DNA of 64,000 bases from Bacteroidales bacterium (GTDB lineage Bacteria > Bacteroidota > Bacteroidia > Bacteroidales > F082): the NCBI GenBank assembly GCA_016936505.1, contig JAFGXS010000056.1, positions 62,001 to 126,000 on the forward strand, given 5' to 3'. The notes beneath the pieces are model-generated. The model searched no databases and was not told the DNA's origin. It worked only from the letters and a program-made list of their open reading frames with translations. Made by a program: the position numbers and the translations under genes. This document shows positions 17,405 through 26,531 of this stretch, in pieces (positions within the stretch are counted from its first letter, which is position 1; the number at the start of each line of letters is the position of its first letter).

Positions 17405-17986
17405 TTACTGGCCAACAACAACTTTAGCAAATCTTATTACTTTACCATTCATCAGGTAACCTTGTTGTATTGCATCCACAACCTTACCTTTCAAATCATC
17501 TGAAGGTGCAGGAATATTTGTAATTGCTTCCATAAGGTCAGTATCAAATTCCTTTCCATTTACATCCATCACTTCAAGGCCTTTCTGTTTCAGGATATTC
17601 ATCATTTTGTTATAAATGAGCTGAATCCCTTCCTTGGCTTCATCACTCAGGTTATGGGCTTCAAAGGATTGAATGGCTCTTTCAAAATCATCAACAACAG
17701 GAAGAATATCCAATATCAGATCTTTAGAAGCGGAAAGCTGTAATTCAGCACGCTCCTTAATATTTCGTTTACGAAAGTTATCAAACTCTGAATATAACCT
17801 GAGATACTTATCGTTAATATCTGCCAGATTTGTTTCCAATTCTTCAATCCTCTTCTGAGCTTGATCTGATTTCTTAGAAGACTTTTTTGAAGTTTTATCT
17901 TCAACTTTTTCATCATCTGACTCAAAAGTAACATCGTCAATCATGTCTTCCTTAATCTTCGTGTTTTTATTTTCTTTTTTGCTCAT
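17405..17986 (-). CDS. grpE: Nucleotide exchange factor GrpE
   Basis: The 193-residue protein has a charged, disordered N-terminus (about 1-40, Lys/Asp/Glu/Ser-rich), a long coiled coil (about 42-90, RIEELETNLADINDKYLRLY) and the beta domain that contacts DnaK (GYLMNGKVIRFAKVVVGQ at the end). It exchanges ADP on DnaK. It leads the grpE-dnaJ operon, and a candidate promoter box at 18089 leaves a leader of about 100 bases. Confidence 0.95.
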   Translation of the reverse strand: MSKKENKNTKIKEDMIDDVTFESDDEKVEDKTSKKSSKKSDQAQKRIEELETNLADINDKYLRLYSEFDNFRKRNIKERAELQLSASKDLILDILPVVDDFERAIQSFEAHNLSDEAKEGIQLIYNKMMNILKQKGLEVMDVNGKEFDTDLMEAITNIPAPSDDLKGKVVDAIQQGYLMNGKVIRFAKVVVGQ

Positions 17987-18088
17987 AATTTCTCAAAAAT
18001 TTATTCAGCTCAGTGCTATACAAATTCCTTGCCATACAGGGTTCAAAGCCAATTTGACAGCTAAGAACACACTAATGACAGAATTTTG

Positions 18089-18096
18089 CAAAACTA
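18089..18096 (-). promoter_or_regulatory. Candidate -7 box of grpE-dnaJ
   Basis: TAGTTTTG on the minus strand, in the gap between murA and grpE. It is about 100 bases before the grpE ATG. No CIRCE-like inverted repeat (TTAGCACTC-N9-GAGTGCTAA) is visible nearby. Confidence 0.4.
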
Positions 18097-18146
18097 ATTT
18101 ATTTTAAAGTGCCCTAATAGAAAATCTCAGGGCAAAGCCGGAATAA

Positions 18147-19451
18147 CTATATCCTTTCTATTGAAGCCCCGAGTTTTTGTAGTCTTTCAGTAATATTCTG
18201 GTATCCTCGGTCAATCTGTTCAGCATTTTCAATAACACTGGTTCCTTCAGCTGAAAGTGCTGCAATTAAAAGAGCAACTCCTGCGCGGATATCAGGAGAT
18301 GACATATTAATACCTCTAAGGGGCTGACTGTTATGTAACCCAATAACAGTTGCCCTATGGGGATCACAAAGAATAATTCTTGCCCCCATATCAATCAGTT
18401 TATCAACAAAAAACAAACGGCTTTCAAACATTTTTTGATGAATCAGTACACTTCCCCTGGCCTGAACAGCCACAACAAGAATAATACTGATTAAATCTGG
18501 TGTAAAACCTGGCCATGGAGCATCAGCAATGGTCATAATTGAACCATCAATAAAGGTTTCAATAGCATATTCTTCCTGAGTCGGAACAAAAATATCGTTT
18601 CCTTTTTGTTCCAAACTCACTCCTAGTTTTCTGAAAACCTGCGGTATCATCCCCAAATCATTCAACGATACATTTTCAATTGTAATCGCTGAACGGGTCA
18701 TAGCAGCCATTCCAATAAAACTTCCCACTTCAATCATATCTGCTAACATAGTGTGAGTTGTTCCTCCCAACCTTTCCACTCCATCAATCTTCAACAGGTT
18801 CGAGCCAATACCTTCAATATTTGCTCCCATACGGGTAAGCATTTTACTCAATTGAACCAGATAAGGTTCACAAGCTGCATTAAAAATGGTAGTTCTTCCT
18901 TTGGCCAACACTGCTGCCATAAGTATATTGGCGGTTCCGGTAACTGAAGCTTCATCCAACAACATCTCAGCACCAACCAGTTGATCAGCATTAACATCAA
19001 ACCTACGCTCTACTTCATCATAAACAAAACGAGCTCCCAGACTTTCCATTCCATTGAAGTGAGTATCCAGTCTTCTTCTACCAATTTTATCACCTCCGGG
19101 TTGAGGAATTATTCCTTTGCCAAAGCGAGCCAATAAGGGCCCTAATATCATAATACTACCTCTTAGGCTTGTAGCCTTTTTAGCAAAATCTTCAGTATAC
19201 AAATAATCTAAATCTAACTCATCAGCCTGAAAACTGTAACTTTCTTTATCGAGCCTGGTTATTTTCGAACCCAAGCCTTGCAATAATTCAATCAGGTGGT
19301 TTACATCACGAATATCCGGTACATTATGAAGAATTACTTCTTCATAAGTTAATAAGGTGGCGCACACAATTTGTAGCGCTTCATTTTTTGCCCCCTGTGG
19401 CCTGATAGAACCCTGGAGTTTTTTACCTCCTTCAATCCTGAATGAACTCAT
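18147..19451 (-). CDS. murA: UDP-N-acetylglucosamine 1-carboxyvinyltransferase with Cys-to-Asp active site
   Basis: Transfers enolpyruvate from PEP to UDP-GlcNAc, the first committed step of peptidoglycan synthesis. The 434 residues show the two-domain EPT fold: substrate loop (GSIRPQGAKNEAL, 14-26), the active-site loop PQPGGDKIGRRRLD and the C-terminal DRGYQNITERLQKLGA. In E. coli the loop carries Cys115, the fosfomycin target; here the equivalent residue is Asp121. Asp at this position is known to give intrinsic fosfomycin resistance in other phyla. It lies 3 bases after the DUF4290 gene, so an operon is likely. Confidence 0.95.
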   Translation of the reverse strand: MSSFRIEGGKKLQGSIRPQGAKNEALQIVCATLLTYEEVILHNVPDIRDVNHLIELLQGLGSKITRLDKESYSFQADELDLDYLYTEDFAKKATSLRGSIMILGPLLARFGKGIIPQPGGDKIGRRRLDTHFNGMESLGARFVYDEVERRFDVNADQLVGAEMLLDEASVTGTANILMAAVLAKGRTTIFNAACEPYLVQLSKMLTRMGANIEGIGSNLLKIDGVERLGGTTHTMLADMIEVGSFIGMAAMTRSAITIENVSLNDLGMIPQVFRKLGVSLEQKGNDIFVPTQEEYAIETFIDGSIMTIADAPWPGFTPDLISIILVVAVQARGSVLIHQKMFESRLFFVDKLIDMGARIILCDPHRATVIGLHNSQPLRGINMSSPDIRAGVALLIAALSAEGTSVIENAEQIDRGYQNITERLQKLGASIERI

Positions 19452-19454
19452 AGC

Positions 19455-20105
19455 TTATCTTTGTTTTCGGTTGTTGTTTTGACGCTGTTGATTATTATTC
19501 CTTCCTCTGTTATTATTATTATTATTCTTTTTCTTTTTGTTTATTTTACCTGAAGGAACTATTTCAGAAGTAGCTATTAACTTATCTGTTTCCTTTAGCT
19601 GAAGATCTCCTTTAGACAACTCATCTAACTGGGTTAAAATTGTTTCATCATTAACAGAATCTCTGTTCCATGTAAGGTAGGATCTCTTCATGTAGTTTGC
19701 AATCATAGAAACGAGTTCTTCCTTTTCTTCTCCATCACTCATTTCTTTAACTTTTTTGATAATTTTCTCAAGGTTAAGTCCGTAGTGTTTATAGCTGATA
19801 TCGCCATCAGCATAAGGAATTCGTGTAGGTCTGCTGTAAACATCTTTTTTTTCAGGAACCGGAAATGGGCTATCTACATCAAGTCTGAAATCAGAAATGA
19901 TATGTAAATGATCCCAAAGCTTTTGCTTATAATCATTAGTATCCTTAACCTGTGGGTTCATACTCGCCATTACATCAACAATAATTCTAGCCAAAATTGT
20001 ACGTAGATCACGATCATCTATTGATAAAGTATAGTCTACCATTTTTTGAACATTTCTACCGTATTCGGGAATGATCATTTGCTCACGAGCCGTGTTATAT
20101 TCCAT
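19455..20105 (-). CDS. DUF4290 protein
   Basis: The start at 20105 (MEYNTAREQM) is chosen over the frame's first Met at 20129 because family members start there and the eight extra residues look non-coding. The 216-residue product has the conserved helical core (YGRNVQKMVDYTLSIDDRDL and a 'DLDSPFPVP'-like PFPVPEKK segment). It ends in a low-complexity Asn/Arg/Gln/Lys tail from a run of AAT/AAC codons near 19480-19540. The family is nearly confined to Bacteroidota and its function is unknown. It sits 3 bases ahead of murA, which suggests, but does not prove, a link to cell-wall synthesis. Confidence 0.85.
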   Translation of the reverse strand: MEYNTAREQMIIPEYGRNVQKMVDYTLSIDDRDLRTILARIIVDVMASMNPQVKDTNDYKQKLWDHLHIISDFRLDVDSPFPVPEKKDVYSRPTRIPYADGDISYKHYGLNLEKIIKKVKEMSDGEEKEELVSMIANYMKRSYLTWNRDSVNDETILTQLDELSKGDLQLKETDKLIATSEIVPSGKINKKKKNNNNNNRGRNNNQQRQNNNRKQR

Positions 20106-20129
20106 ATTTATTACTTTAGTATTCAGCAA

Positions 20130-20396
20130 ATTTTAAAGAGGAAAGGTTTTTCTCTTTCTTTTTAAACCCGCTTCTTAAAGGTATAAAAAATGCGGATTAT
20201 CAGCAGCAAAATTAACTATTTTTTGATCTTATTTGATGTATTGACAAAATATTAGGCTTCAAACTTATACCAGGCTGAATTTTTGCTATTTTTCATGCGC
20301 ATTGATACACAGGATTATAGTTCAAATCAAATTACAGACTGAAAAACGCTGTTTTACATCAATGAAATAAAATTTTTCTTCTTATTTTTTTAAAGC
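20130..20396. other. Gene-free AT-rich region upstream of hpt
   Basis: About 270 bases between divergent genes. Nothing codes convincingly and no strong inverted repeat or known riboswitch fold was recognised. It should contain the promoter for the DUF4290-murA unit at its left end. Confidence 0.5.
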
Positions 20397-20430
20397 TTGG
20401 GAATTAAATAGTTCAATAGTATTATCTTTG
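20397..20430 (+). promoter_or_regulatory. Promoter of hpt-adk
   Basis: TTG (20397-20399), a 23-base spacer and TATCTTTG (20423-20430) match the Bacteroidetes -33/-7 pattern. The hpt ATG is 26 bases further on. Confidence 0.6.
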
Positions 20431-20456
20431 TTGGCTATTCTAAATATCTATTTAAA

Positions 20457-20993
20457 ATGGCACCTATTACAGTCCTTGACAAACAATTCGAAAAGTATAT
20501 TAATTACGAACAAATTGATGCTGCTATTGAAAAAGTAGCTAAAGAACTCGAAAAAGACCTTCATGATAAGAACCCTCTTTTTCTGGTTATTTTAAATGGC
20601 GCATTTATGTTTGCGGGCGATTTGTTTAAAAAGCTAAACTTTCCGGCAGAGATTTCTTTTATTAAATTTACATCGTATTCAGGAACACAGAGTACAGGTA
20701 AGGTTAAAAAACTTATTGGTCTCGACCAATCAATTGAAGGAAGAACTATTGTTCTTGTTGAAGATATTGTTGACACAGGAATAAGTATGGAGCATATTTT
20801 GAGTTATCTGGAGGAACAAAATTATGAGGATCTGAAGATCGCTACCCTGCTTTTTAAACCCAAAGCTTACAAAAAAAGTTTTAAGATTGACTATATTGGT
20901 ATTGAAATACCAAATGATTTTATTATTGGTTATGGTCTCGATTATGATGGTCAGGCCAGAAATTTGAAAGATATTTACAAAATCATATCATAA
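20457..20993 (+). CDS. hpt: Hypoxanthine phosphoribosyltransferase
   Basis: Salvages hypoxanthine (and probably guanine) with PRPP to IMP/GMP. The 178-residue protein has the type I PRTase fold: the PRPP loop VLVEDIVDTGIS (99-110), a flexible loop with KFTSYSGTQSTGKV, and the C-terminal base-binding DFIIGYGLDYDGQARNL. The adenylate kinase gene follows after 17 bases, so the pair forms a purine salvage/charging operon. In some related bacteria the two are fused; here they are separate. Confidence 0.95.
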   Translation: MAPITVLDKQFEKYINYEQIDAAIEKVAKELEKDLHDKNPLFLVILNGAFMFAGDLFKKLNFPAEISFIKFTSYSGTQSTGKVKKLIGLDQSIEGRTIVLVEDIVDTGISMEHILSYLEEQNYEDLKIATLLFKPKAYKKSFKIDYIGIEIPNDFIIGYGLDYDGQARNLKDIYKIIS

Positions 20994-21010
20994 AATTAAC
21001 CTAAGCAAAG

Positions 21011-22180
21011 ATGTTAAATATTGCATTGTTTGGCCCTCCCGGGGCTGGTAAAGGAACCCAATCCAAAAAATTACTCGAAAAATACAACCTAACCTACATT
21101 TCCACAGGAGATATGTTGCGGTCAGAAATTGCAGCCGGATCGCCATTGGGTAAAAAAGCAAAATCAATAATTGAAAAGGGAGGATTAGTTGATGACGAAC
21201 TAATCATCCAATTAATTGAAAAAAAGATTCTGACGAACCCTGACAGTAGAGGGATCCTTTTTGACGGTTTTCCAAGAACTACTGTTCAGGCCTATATTTT
21301 GGAAGGTCTTCTACTAAAAATGAACGCCTCGCTTAATTGCATGGTTAGCCTGGAGGTTGATGAAAATGAATTAATTAACCGACTTCTGTTGAGGGCAAAA
21401 GATTCAGGAAGAGCTGATGACAATCTTGATGTAATAAAGGTAAGACTTCAGGAATATGAAAACAAAACAAAACCAGTAGCTGATTTTTATGCAAAAAAAC
21501 AAAAATATTTCCCTATCAATGGGGTAGGTAACATCGATAAGATTTTTGAAAAAATTGTTGATATTGTTGAGAAAAACAAAACAAAAAAACAAACCAACAT
21601 AGTTCTTCTTGGTAAACCCGGAGCAGGAAAAGGTACACAAGGCAACTTACTTGCAGAAGAATTGGGGTTAGTTTACATCTCTACTGGAAAAATGATGCGT
21701 CAAGAGATTAAAGAAGGTACAGAGATTGGAAAAATGGCAAAACCTTACATGGAAAAAGGTGAAATTGTTCCTGATGCAATTCCTATTCAGCTGATTGAAA
21801 GAAAAATTAATGAAAATCCAAATGCCAATGGATTTGTTTTTAAAGGTTTTCCGAGAACCATTATCCAGGCTTACATACTCGACGGCCTACTTGAGCGGGT
21901 GAACATGTCTGTTTCTGCCCTGGTTGACATGAAAATTCCAACACTTGAAGCTATTAAAAGATTGTCGGCAAGAGCAAAAACCGACAAGGCTAGATCTTAT
22001 GACTATTCAACTGAATTAATCATCAACAGATTAGAACAATACACAGAGAAAACCTTACCCGTAATTGATTTCTATAAGAAGCAGGGAAAATATTATTCAA
22101 TAAAAGCAGTGGGTACAGAAAAAGAGGTATATAGTCAACTGAAAGAAAAAACTTTCGATGTTTTTAAAGAAAACTACTAA
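21011..22180 (+). CDS. adk: Tandem double adenylate kinase, second domain degenerate
   Basis: The 389-residue chain contains two short-form (no zinc LID) adenylate kinase domains, about 1-187 and 196-389. Domain 1 is complete: P-loop GPPGAGKGT (8-16, K14), STGDMLR (D34), DGFPRT (85-90) and GRADD (133-137). Domain 2 keeps the P-loop GKPGAGKGT (K207), but STGDMLR reads STGKMMR (K227), DGFPRT reads KGFPRT (K278) and the GRADD segment is replaced by KARSYDY. Domain 1 should interconvert AMP+ATP and 2 ADP. Domain 2 is probably a regulatory or structural pseudo-kinase. It follows hpt; a palindromic terminator follows. Confidence 0.9.
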   Translation: MLNIALFGPPGAGKGTQSKKLLEKYNLTYISTGDMLRSEIAAGSPLGKKAKSIIEKGGLVDDELIIQLIEKKILTNPDSRGILFDGFPRTTVQAYILEGLLLKMNASLNCMVSLEVDENELINRLLLRAKDSGRADDNLDVIKVRLQEYENKTKPVADFYAKKQKYFPINGVGNIDKIFEKIVDIVEKNKTKKQTNIVLLGKPGAGKGTQGNLLAEELGLVYISTGKMMRQEIKEGTEIGKMAKPYMEKGEIVPDAIPIQLIERKINENPNANGFVFKGFPRTIIQAYILDGLLERVNMSVSALVDMKIPTLEAIKRLSARAKTDKARSYDYSTELIINRLEQYTEKTLPVIDFYKKQGKYYSIKAVGTEKEVYSQLKEKTFDVFKENY

Positions 22181-22202
22181 GACGAAAAATATCTAAAACA
22201 TA

Positions 22203-22230
22203 AAAAGCTACCCAATTGGGTAGCTTTTTT
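22203..22230. terminator. Bidirectional terminator between adk and rpmB
   Basis: A perfect 26-base palindrome AAAAGCTACCCAATTGGGTAGCTTTT followed by more T serves the plus-strand adk and, on the other strand, the convergent rpmB. Confidence 0.85.
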
Positions 22231-22265
22231 ATTATTCACTTAAAAATCTTCTTAATTCAATCTGC

Positions 22266-22505
22266 TTAAGCTTTATAAAAACCTTTGGCTTTAGCTTCTT
22301 TCAGGGCATTGAAAATTCCCTTTTTGTTGATGATGCGAAGACCAGCAGCAGATACTTTCAAAGTAACCCACTCATCGGTTTCAGGTACGTAGAAACGTTT
22401 GGTTTGCAAGTTTGGTTCAAACTTTCTTTTGGTCTTAATATTAGAGTGAGAAACGTTGTTTCCTGAAATCACTGCTTTTCCTGTAATCTGACAAATTTTT
22501 GACAT
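22266..22505 (-). CDS. rpmB: 50S ribosomal protein L28
   Basis: The 79-residue basic protein opens [20 protein letters not shown], the L28 signature, and ends [11 protein letters not shown], giving the length usual for Bacteroidota L28. It belongs to the large ribosomal subunit. Often rpmB is next to rpmG; here it stands alone between terminators and sugar genes. Confidence 0.97.
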   Translation of the reverse strand: MSKICQITGKAVISGNNVSHSNIKTKRKFEPNLQTKRFYVPETDEWVTLKVSAAGLRIINKKGIFNALKEAKAKGFYKA

Positions 22506-22627
22506 CGTTGTACGTTTTTATCGTGTGCGAAAAATGGAGTGCAAAGAACGGAATATTTTTTGAAATATTCAAATGAAATTTTTATTTTTTTACGCCTTTA
22601 CATTACAGCTAATATTTTCTACTAAAA

Positions 22628-23680
22628 TCAACGGTTTCCATACATATTTTCATAGTAATTCAGGTAGTTTCCAGAAGTTACCCCGTCCAGCCATTCCTGA
22701 TTCGCCAGATACCAGTCCACCGTTTTCTCAATGCCTTCTTCAAACTGAAGGCTGGGTTTCCAACCCAATTCGCGCTGTAGCTTTGATGAATCAATGGCAT
22801 AACGCAAATCATGGCCTGCCCTGTCTGTTACATAAGTAATCAGTTTTTCTGAGGTTCCCGGTTCACGTCCCAGTTTTTCATCCATCACTTTACACAGCAC
22901 ACGAATTAAATCAATATTCTTCCATTCATTATGTCCGCCAATATTAAAAGTTTCTCCATTATCACCATTATGATAAATTACATCAATAGCAGTTGCATGA
23001 TCTTCAACGAACAACCAATCGCGGACATTGACACCTTTACCGTAAACCGGTAAAGGCTTGTTGTAACGAATATTGTTGATGAACAGCGGAATTAACTTCT
23101 CAGGAAACTGATTAGGTCCGTAGTTATTGGAGCAATTGGAAATAATCACAGGCAAACCGTAAGTGTCTCCATAAGCTCTTACAAAATGGTCAGAGCTGGC
23201 TTTGGAAGCAGAATAAGGGCTGTGTGGATCGTAAGATGTTACTTCTGTAAACAAACCTTCATTCCCCAAAGTTCCATAAACTTCATCAGTAGAAATATGA
23301 TAAAAACGTTTCCCTTCTTCTTTGCCTTTCCAAATAGCTTTAGCAGCGTTCAACAGATTTACGGTTCCCAATACATTGGTCACAACAAACTCATTAGGAT
23401 TTGTTATTGAGCGATCCACGTGCGACTCTGCAGCTAGATGAATCACGCCATCAAATTGTTCTTTTTGAAACAATTCCAGGATGAATTTTTCATCTGTGAT
23501 ATCACCCAAAACAAATTGATAATTTGATTTGGGCTCAACATCTTTCAGATTCTCGAGGTTTCCAGCATAGGTCAGTTTGTCCAGATTATAAATCTGATAA
23601 TCTGAATATTTATTAACAAACAGCCTTACAACATGTGAACCAATAAATCCGGCACCACCGGTAATCAAAATCTTCTTCAT
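22628..23680 (-). CDS. rfbB: dTDP-glucose 4,6-dehydratase
   Basis: Makes dTDP-4-keto-6-deoxy-glucose, the branch point to rhamnose and to amino-deoxy sugars. The 350-residue extended SDR has the NAD loop GGAGFIG (8-14), STDEVYG (130-136, catalytic D132/E133) and YSASK (156-160). The substrate segment SNNYGPNQFPEKLIP is present. The other rml genes (rfbA, C, D) are not in the window. It is the last gene of a minus-strand sugar cluster; spacing to galE is 36 bases. Confidence 0.95.
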   Translation of the reverse strand: MKKILITGGAGFIGSHVVRLFVNKYSDYQIYNLDKLTYAGNLENLKDVEPKSNYQFVLGDITDEKFILELFQKEQFDGVIHLAAESHVDRSITNPNEFVVTNVLGTVNLLNAAKAIWKGKEEGKRFYHISTDEVYGTLGNEGLFTEVTSYDPHSPYSASKASSDHFVRAYGDTYGLPVIISNCSNNYGPNQFPEKLIPLFINNIRYNKPLPVYGKGVNVRDWLFVEDHATAIDVIYHNGDNGETFNIGGHNEWKNIDLIRVLCKVMDEKLGREPGTSEKLITYVTDRAGHDLRYAIDSSKLQRELGWKPSLQFEEGIEKTVDWYLANQEWLDGVTSGNYLNYYENMYGNR

Positions 23681-23716
23681 TATTTATTCTTAATTATTAT
23701 ATTATTTCTTTGATTA

Positions 23717-24733
23717 TTATCTTGAGCGGTAAGCCTGCTCCCATTTCCAGGCAGAAGCCACCATTTCATCCAGGCCCTTCTCTGCTTTCCAACCTAATTC
23801 ATCATTTGAAAATGAAGAATCGGCCCAAACCTGTGTTACATCACCCTCGCGACGAGCAACAATCTTGTAATTCAATTTGGTTCCCGAAACTTTTTCAAAA
23901 GCCTTAATTACTTCCAATACAGAGTACCCTTTTCCGGTTCCCAGATTAAAGACTTCAAGGTTCTGTTTCATTTTATTTTCAATCATTCTCCGAACAGCAA
24001 CAACATGTGCTTTAGCCAAATCTACAACATGAATATAGTCTCTTATCGGTGTTCCGTCAGGTGTCGGATAATCATCTCCAAATACTTTAAGCTGTTCACG
24101 AATTCCGATGGCGGTCTGCGTAATGAATGGAACCAAATTATTGGGCACTCCCAAAGGCAATTCGCCTATGAGTGCGCTTTCATGAGCCCCGATGGGATTA
24201 AAATATCTCAAGGCAATAGCATGAACATTGGAAACCTTAATGAAGTCCTGAAGAATTTCTTCAGAAATTTGTTTGGTATTTCCATATGGTGATTCTGCCT
24301 TTTTAATTGGTGCCATTTCAGAAACCGGCAGTTCATCAGGCTGTCCATAAACTGTACAGGACGAAGAAAACACAATATTTTGCACATTATTTTCCTGCAT
24401 ACTTTCCAGAATATTCATCAACGAAACCAGATTGTTTCTGTAATAATAAACCGGTTTTTCTACAGATTCACCAACTGCTTTAAAAGCTGCAAAGTGAATT
24501 ACTCCTTTTATGTCAGAATGTCTTTTAAAAAAATCTGCTGTTTTTTCACGATCTGCCAGGTCAAAAACCTCAAGCAAGGGTTGCTGTCCGGTTATCTTTT
24601 CAATTTGATAGGCGATATCAGCCTGAGAGTTTGAAAGATTGTCAACAATAACTACTTCAAAACCTTGCTGCTGAAGAGCAACGACAGTATGAGAACCAAT
24701 ATATCCGGTTCCTCCGGTTACAAGAATCTTCAT
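23717..24733 (-). CDS. galE: UDP-glucose 4-epimerase
   Basis: Interconverts UDP-glucose and UDP-galactose. The 338-residue SDR shows the NAD motif GGTGYIG (7-13), the SSSCTVYG strand near 123-130 with the catalytic Ser/Thr, and the Tyr150/Lys154 pair (SPYGNTK). The C-terminal half has DYIHVVDLA and the substrate cap. It lies 4 bases after the acetyltransferase gene, so it is probably cotranscribed. It may also use N-acetylated sugars, which sequence cannot settle. Confidence 0.95.
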   Translation of the reverse strand: MKILVTGGTGYIGSHTVVALQQQGFEVVIVDNLSNSQADIAYQIEKITGQQPLLEVFDLADREKTADFFKRHSDIKGVIHFAAFKAVGESVEKPVYYYRNNLVSLMNILESMQENNVQNIVFSSSCTVYGQPDELPVSEMAPIKKAESPYGNTKQISEEILQDFIKVSNVHAIALRYFNPIGAHESALIGELPLGVPNNLVPFITQTAIGIREQLKVFGDDYPTPDGTPIRDYIHVVDLAKAHVVAVRRMIENKMKQNLEVFNLGTGKGYSVLEVIKAFEKVSGTKLNYKIVARREGDVTQVWADSSFSNDELGWKAEKGLDEMVASAWKWEQAYRSR

Positions 24734-24737
24734 GCTT

Positions 24738-25322
24738 TTATATTTTATTTATTTTTTTCACTATTCCTTTATTGAGCTCGTAAAGCTCCTTACTTTCAGG
24801 GCAAACAGCCTTATCAGTTGCATCAAATTCCAAACGATGACCGTATTCGCTCATCCATCCAATCTGCCGAGCCGGATTTCCAACCATCAAAGCATAAGGC
24901 TTAACCTCTTTTGTAATGACACTTCCAGCACCAATAAAGGCGAATTCTCCAATTTCATGACCACATACAATTGTTGCATTGGCACCAATTGTTGCTCCTC
25001 TACGAACCAAAGTTTCCACATACTGGCCCCTCCTGTTCACCGCACTGCGCGGGTTCACAACATTAGTAAAAACCATAGAAGGGCCTAAAAAAACATCATC
25101 CTCACAAATTACTCCAGTATAGATTGAGACATTATTTTGCACTTTAACATTGTTACCCAGGACAACTCCGGGTGAAACCACTACATTTTGTCCCAGATTG
25201 CAGTTTTCACCTAATTTGCAATCTGACATAATATGCGTAAAATGCCAGATTTTGGTTCCTTTTCCAATCTCACAACCGGCATCAATTACCGCTGTATCAT
25301 GAGCAAAATATTCTTTATCCAT
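24738..25322 (-). CDS. Nucleotide-sugar N-acetyltransferase, WbpD/FdtC-like
   Basis: The 194-residue protein is a left-handed beta-helix acyltransferase: repeated hexapeptides such as [25 protein letters not shown] and [14 protein letters not shown] run through the first 150 residues, with an acetyl-CoA site near NPARQIGW. Length and end sequence resemble WbpD (UDP-GlcNAc3NA N-acetyltransferase) and FdtC (dTDP-Fucp3N acetyltransferase). It overlaps no neighbour: 2 bases separate it from the aminotransferase upstream, 4 from galE. The pair makes a 3-acetamido sugar for O-antigen or glycan; which nucleotide it uses is open. Confidence 0.8.
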   Translation of the reverse strand: MDKEYFAHDTAVIDAGCEIGKGTKIWHFTHIMSDCKLGENCNLGQNVVVSPGVVLGNNVKVQNNVSIYTGVICEDDVFLGPSMVFTNVVNPRSAVNRRGQYVETLVRRGATIGANATIVCGHEIGEFAFIGAGSVITKEVKPYALMVGNPARQIGWMSEYGHRLEFDATDKAVCPESKELYELNKGIVKKINKI

Positions 25323-25324
25323 TA

Positions 25325-26461
25325 TCAGTTATTATTTACAAATTCTAACACCTTATCGGCAATCTCCTGCTGAATTTCATCGGTCATCTCGGTATGAATG
25401 GGTAATGAAATCACATGATCACTCAAAGCTTCTGTTTGAGGAAAATCTCCCATTTTATAACCATAATTTTTATAAGCATTCTGTAAGTGCAGGGGAACCG
25501 GATAATAAACAGCAGAGGCTATTCCCTTTTTAGATAAATACTCCATCAAATTTATGCGGTTCACACCTTTTAAAACCAAAGTATATTGGTGATAAACATG
25601 AGAAGAAAAAGGAGCAACAAAAGGAGTTTTGAGCCTTGAATTATTTTTAAAAGCAGTATCGTAAAACTGTGCAGCTTTTTGTCTGGCTTCAGCATATTGG
25701 TCGAGATACTTTAGTTTTACATTTAAAATTGCAGCCTGAATACTATCCAAACGCGAATTTATTCCAACATAGTCGTGATAGTAACGTACTTTCATCCCAT
25801 GATTGGCCAACTGTTGTATTTTAAGAGCCAGCATGTCATCCTGAGTAAACAGAGCCCCTCCGTCGCCAAAGGCCCCTAAATTTTTTGAAGGGAAAAAAGA
25901 TGTGCAGCCAATGGTTCCAATAGTTCCGGCTTTGTATTTTTTCCCATCAGAACACATAACTTCTGCTCCCAAAGCCTGAGCATTATCTTCAACAACATAC
26001 AAATTATGCTTTCCTGCGATTTTCATTATTTCTTTCATATCTGCAACCTGTCCGAAAAGATGAACCGGGATAATAGCTCTTGTTTTTTCGGTAATGACTT
26101 TCTCTATTTCATCTGGATTAATATTGAAAGTATCAGGATAAACATCAACAAATACTGGTTTTAACCCCAATAGCGAAATAACCTCAGCAGTTGCAATAAA
26201 AGTGAACGGGGTTGTAATTATTTCGTCACCGGGCTTTAAATCCAAAGCCATCAATGCCAAATGAAGTGCATCTGTACCGTTGCCGCATGGAATTACATGT
26301 TTAACATCAAGATATTGGGATAAATTATCGGCAAATTTATTGACCGCAGAACCTTTAATAAATGATGTTTCATCAATTACTGCCTGAATAGCAGAATCAA
26401 TTTCAGGCTTTATTTTTAAGTACTGACCCTGAAGGTCAACCATGGGGTATTTCAGCGACAT
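25325..26461 (-). CDS. DegT/DnrJ/EryC1/StrS-family sugar aminotransferase
   Basis: The start at 26461 ([15 protein letters not shown]) fits the family better than the Met 5 codons upstream. A PLP enzyme of about 378 residues: it carries CGNGTDAL (phosphate site), VEDNAQALG (Asp for the pyridine nitrogen) and [15 protein letters not shown], whose Lys forms the internal aldimine. It transfers an amino group to a keto sugar nucleotide, as WbpE (C3 of UDP-GlcNAc3NA) or FdtB (dTDP-6-deoxy-3-ketogalactose). Its pairing with the acetyltransferase 2 bases downstream supports a 3-acetamido sugar product. The dehydrogenase or isomerase that would supply substrate is not in the window. Confidence 0.85.
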   Translation of the reverse strand: MSLKYPMVDLQGQYLKIKPEIDSAIQAVIDETSFIKGSAVNKFADNLSQYLDVKHVIPCGNGTDALHLALMALDLKPGDEIITTPFTFIATAEVISLLGLKPVFVDVYPDTFNINPDEIEKVITEKTRAIIPVHLFGQVADMKEIMKIAGKHNLYVVEDNAQALGAEVMCSDGKKYKAGTIGTIGCTSFFPSKNLGAFGDGGALFTQDDMLALKIQQLANHGMKVRYYHDYVGINSRLDSIQAAILNVKLKYLDQYAEARQKAAQFYDTAFKNNSRLKTPFVAPFSSHVYHQYTLVLKGVNRINLMEYLSKKGIASAVYYPVPLHLQNAYKNYGYKMGDFPQTEALSDHVISLPIHTEMTDEIQQEIADKVLEFVNNN

Positions 26462-26531
26462 AAATAATTTTCTCAAAGAAATACAAAGATAAATAATTCA
26501 CCCTTTGAACCTCAACAATCGCGGAAACACT

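Noticed and set aside
19480-19545. Repeat array in the end of the DUF4290 gene
   Set aside because: A low-complexity Asn/Arg/Gln codon run, in frame and common in this family.
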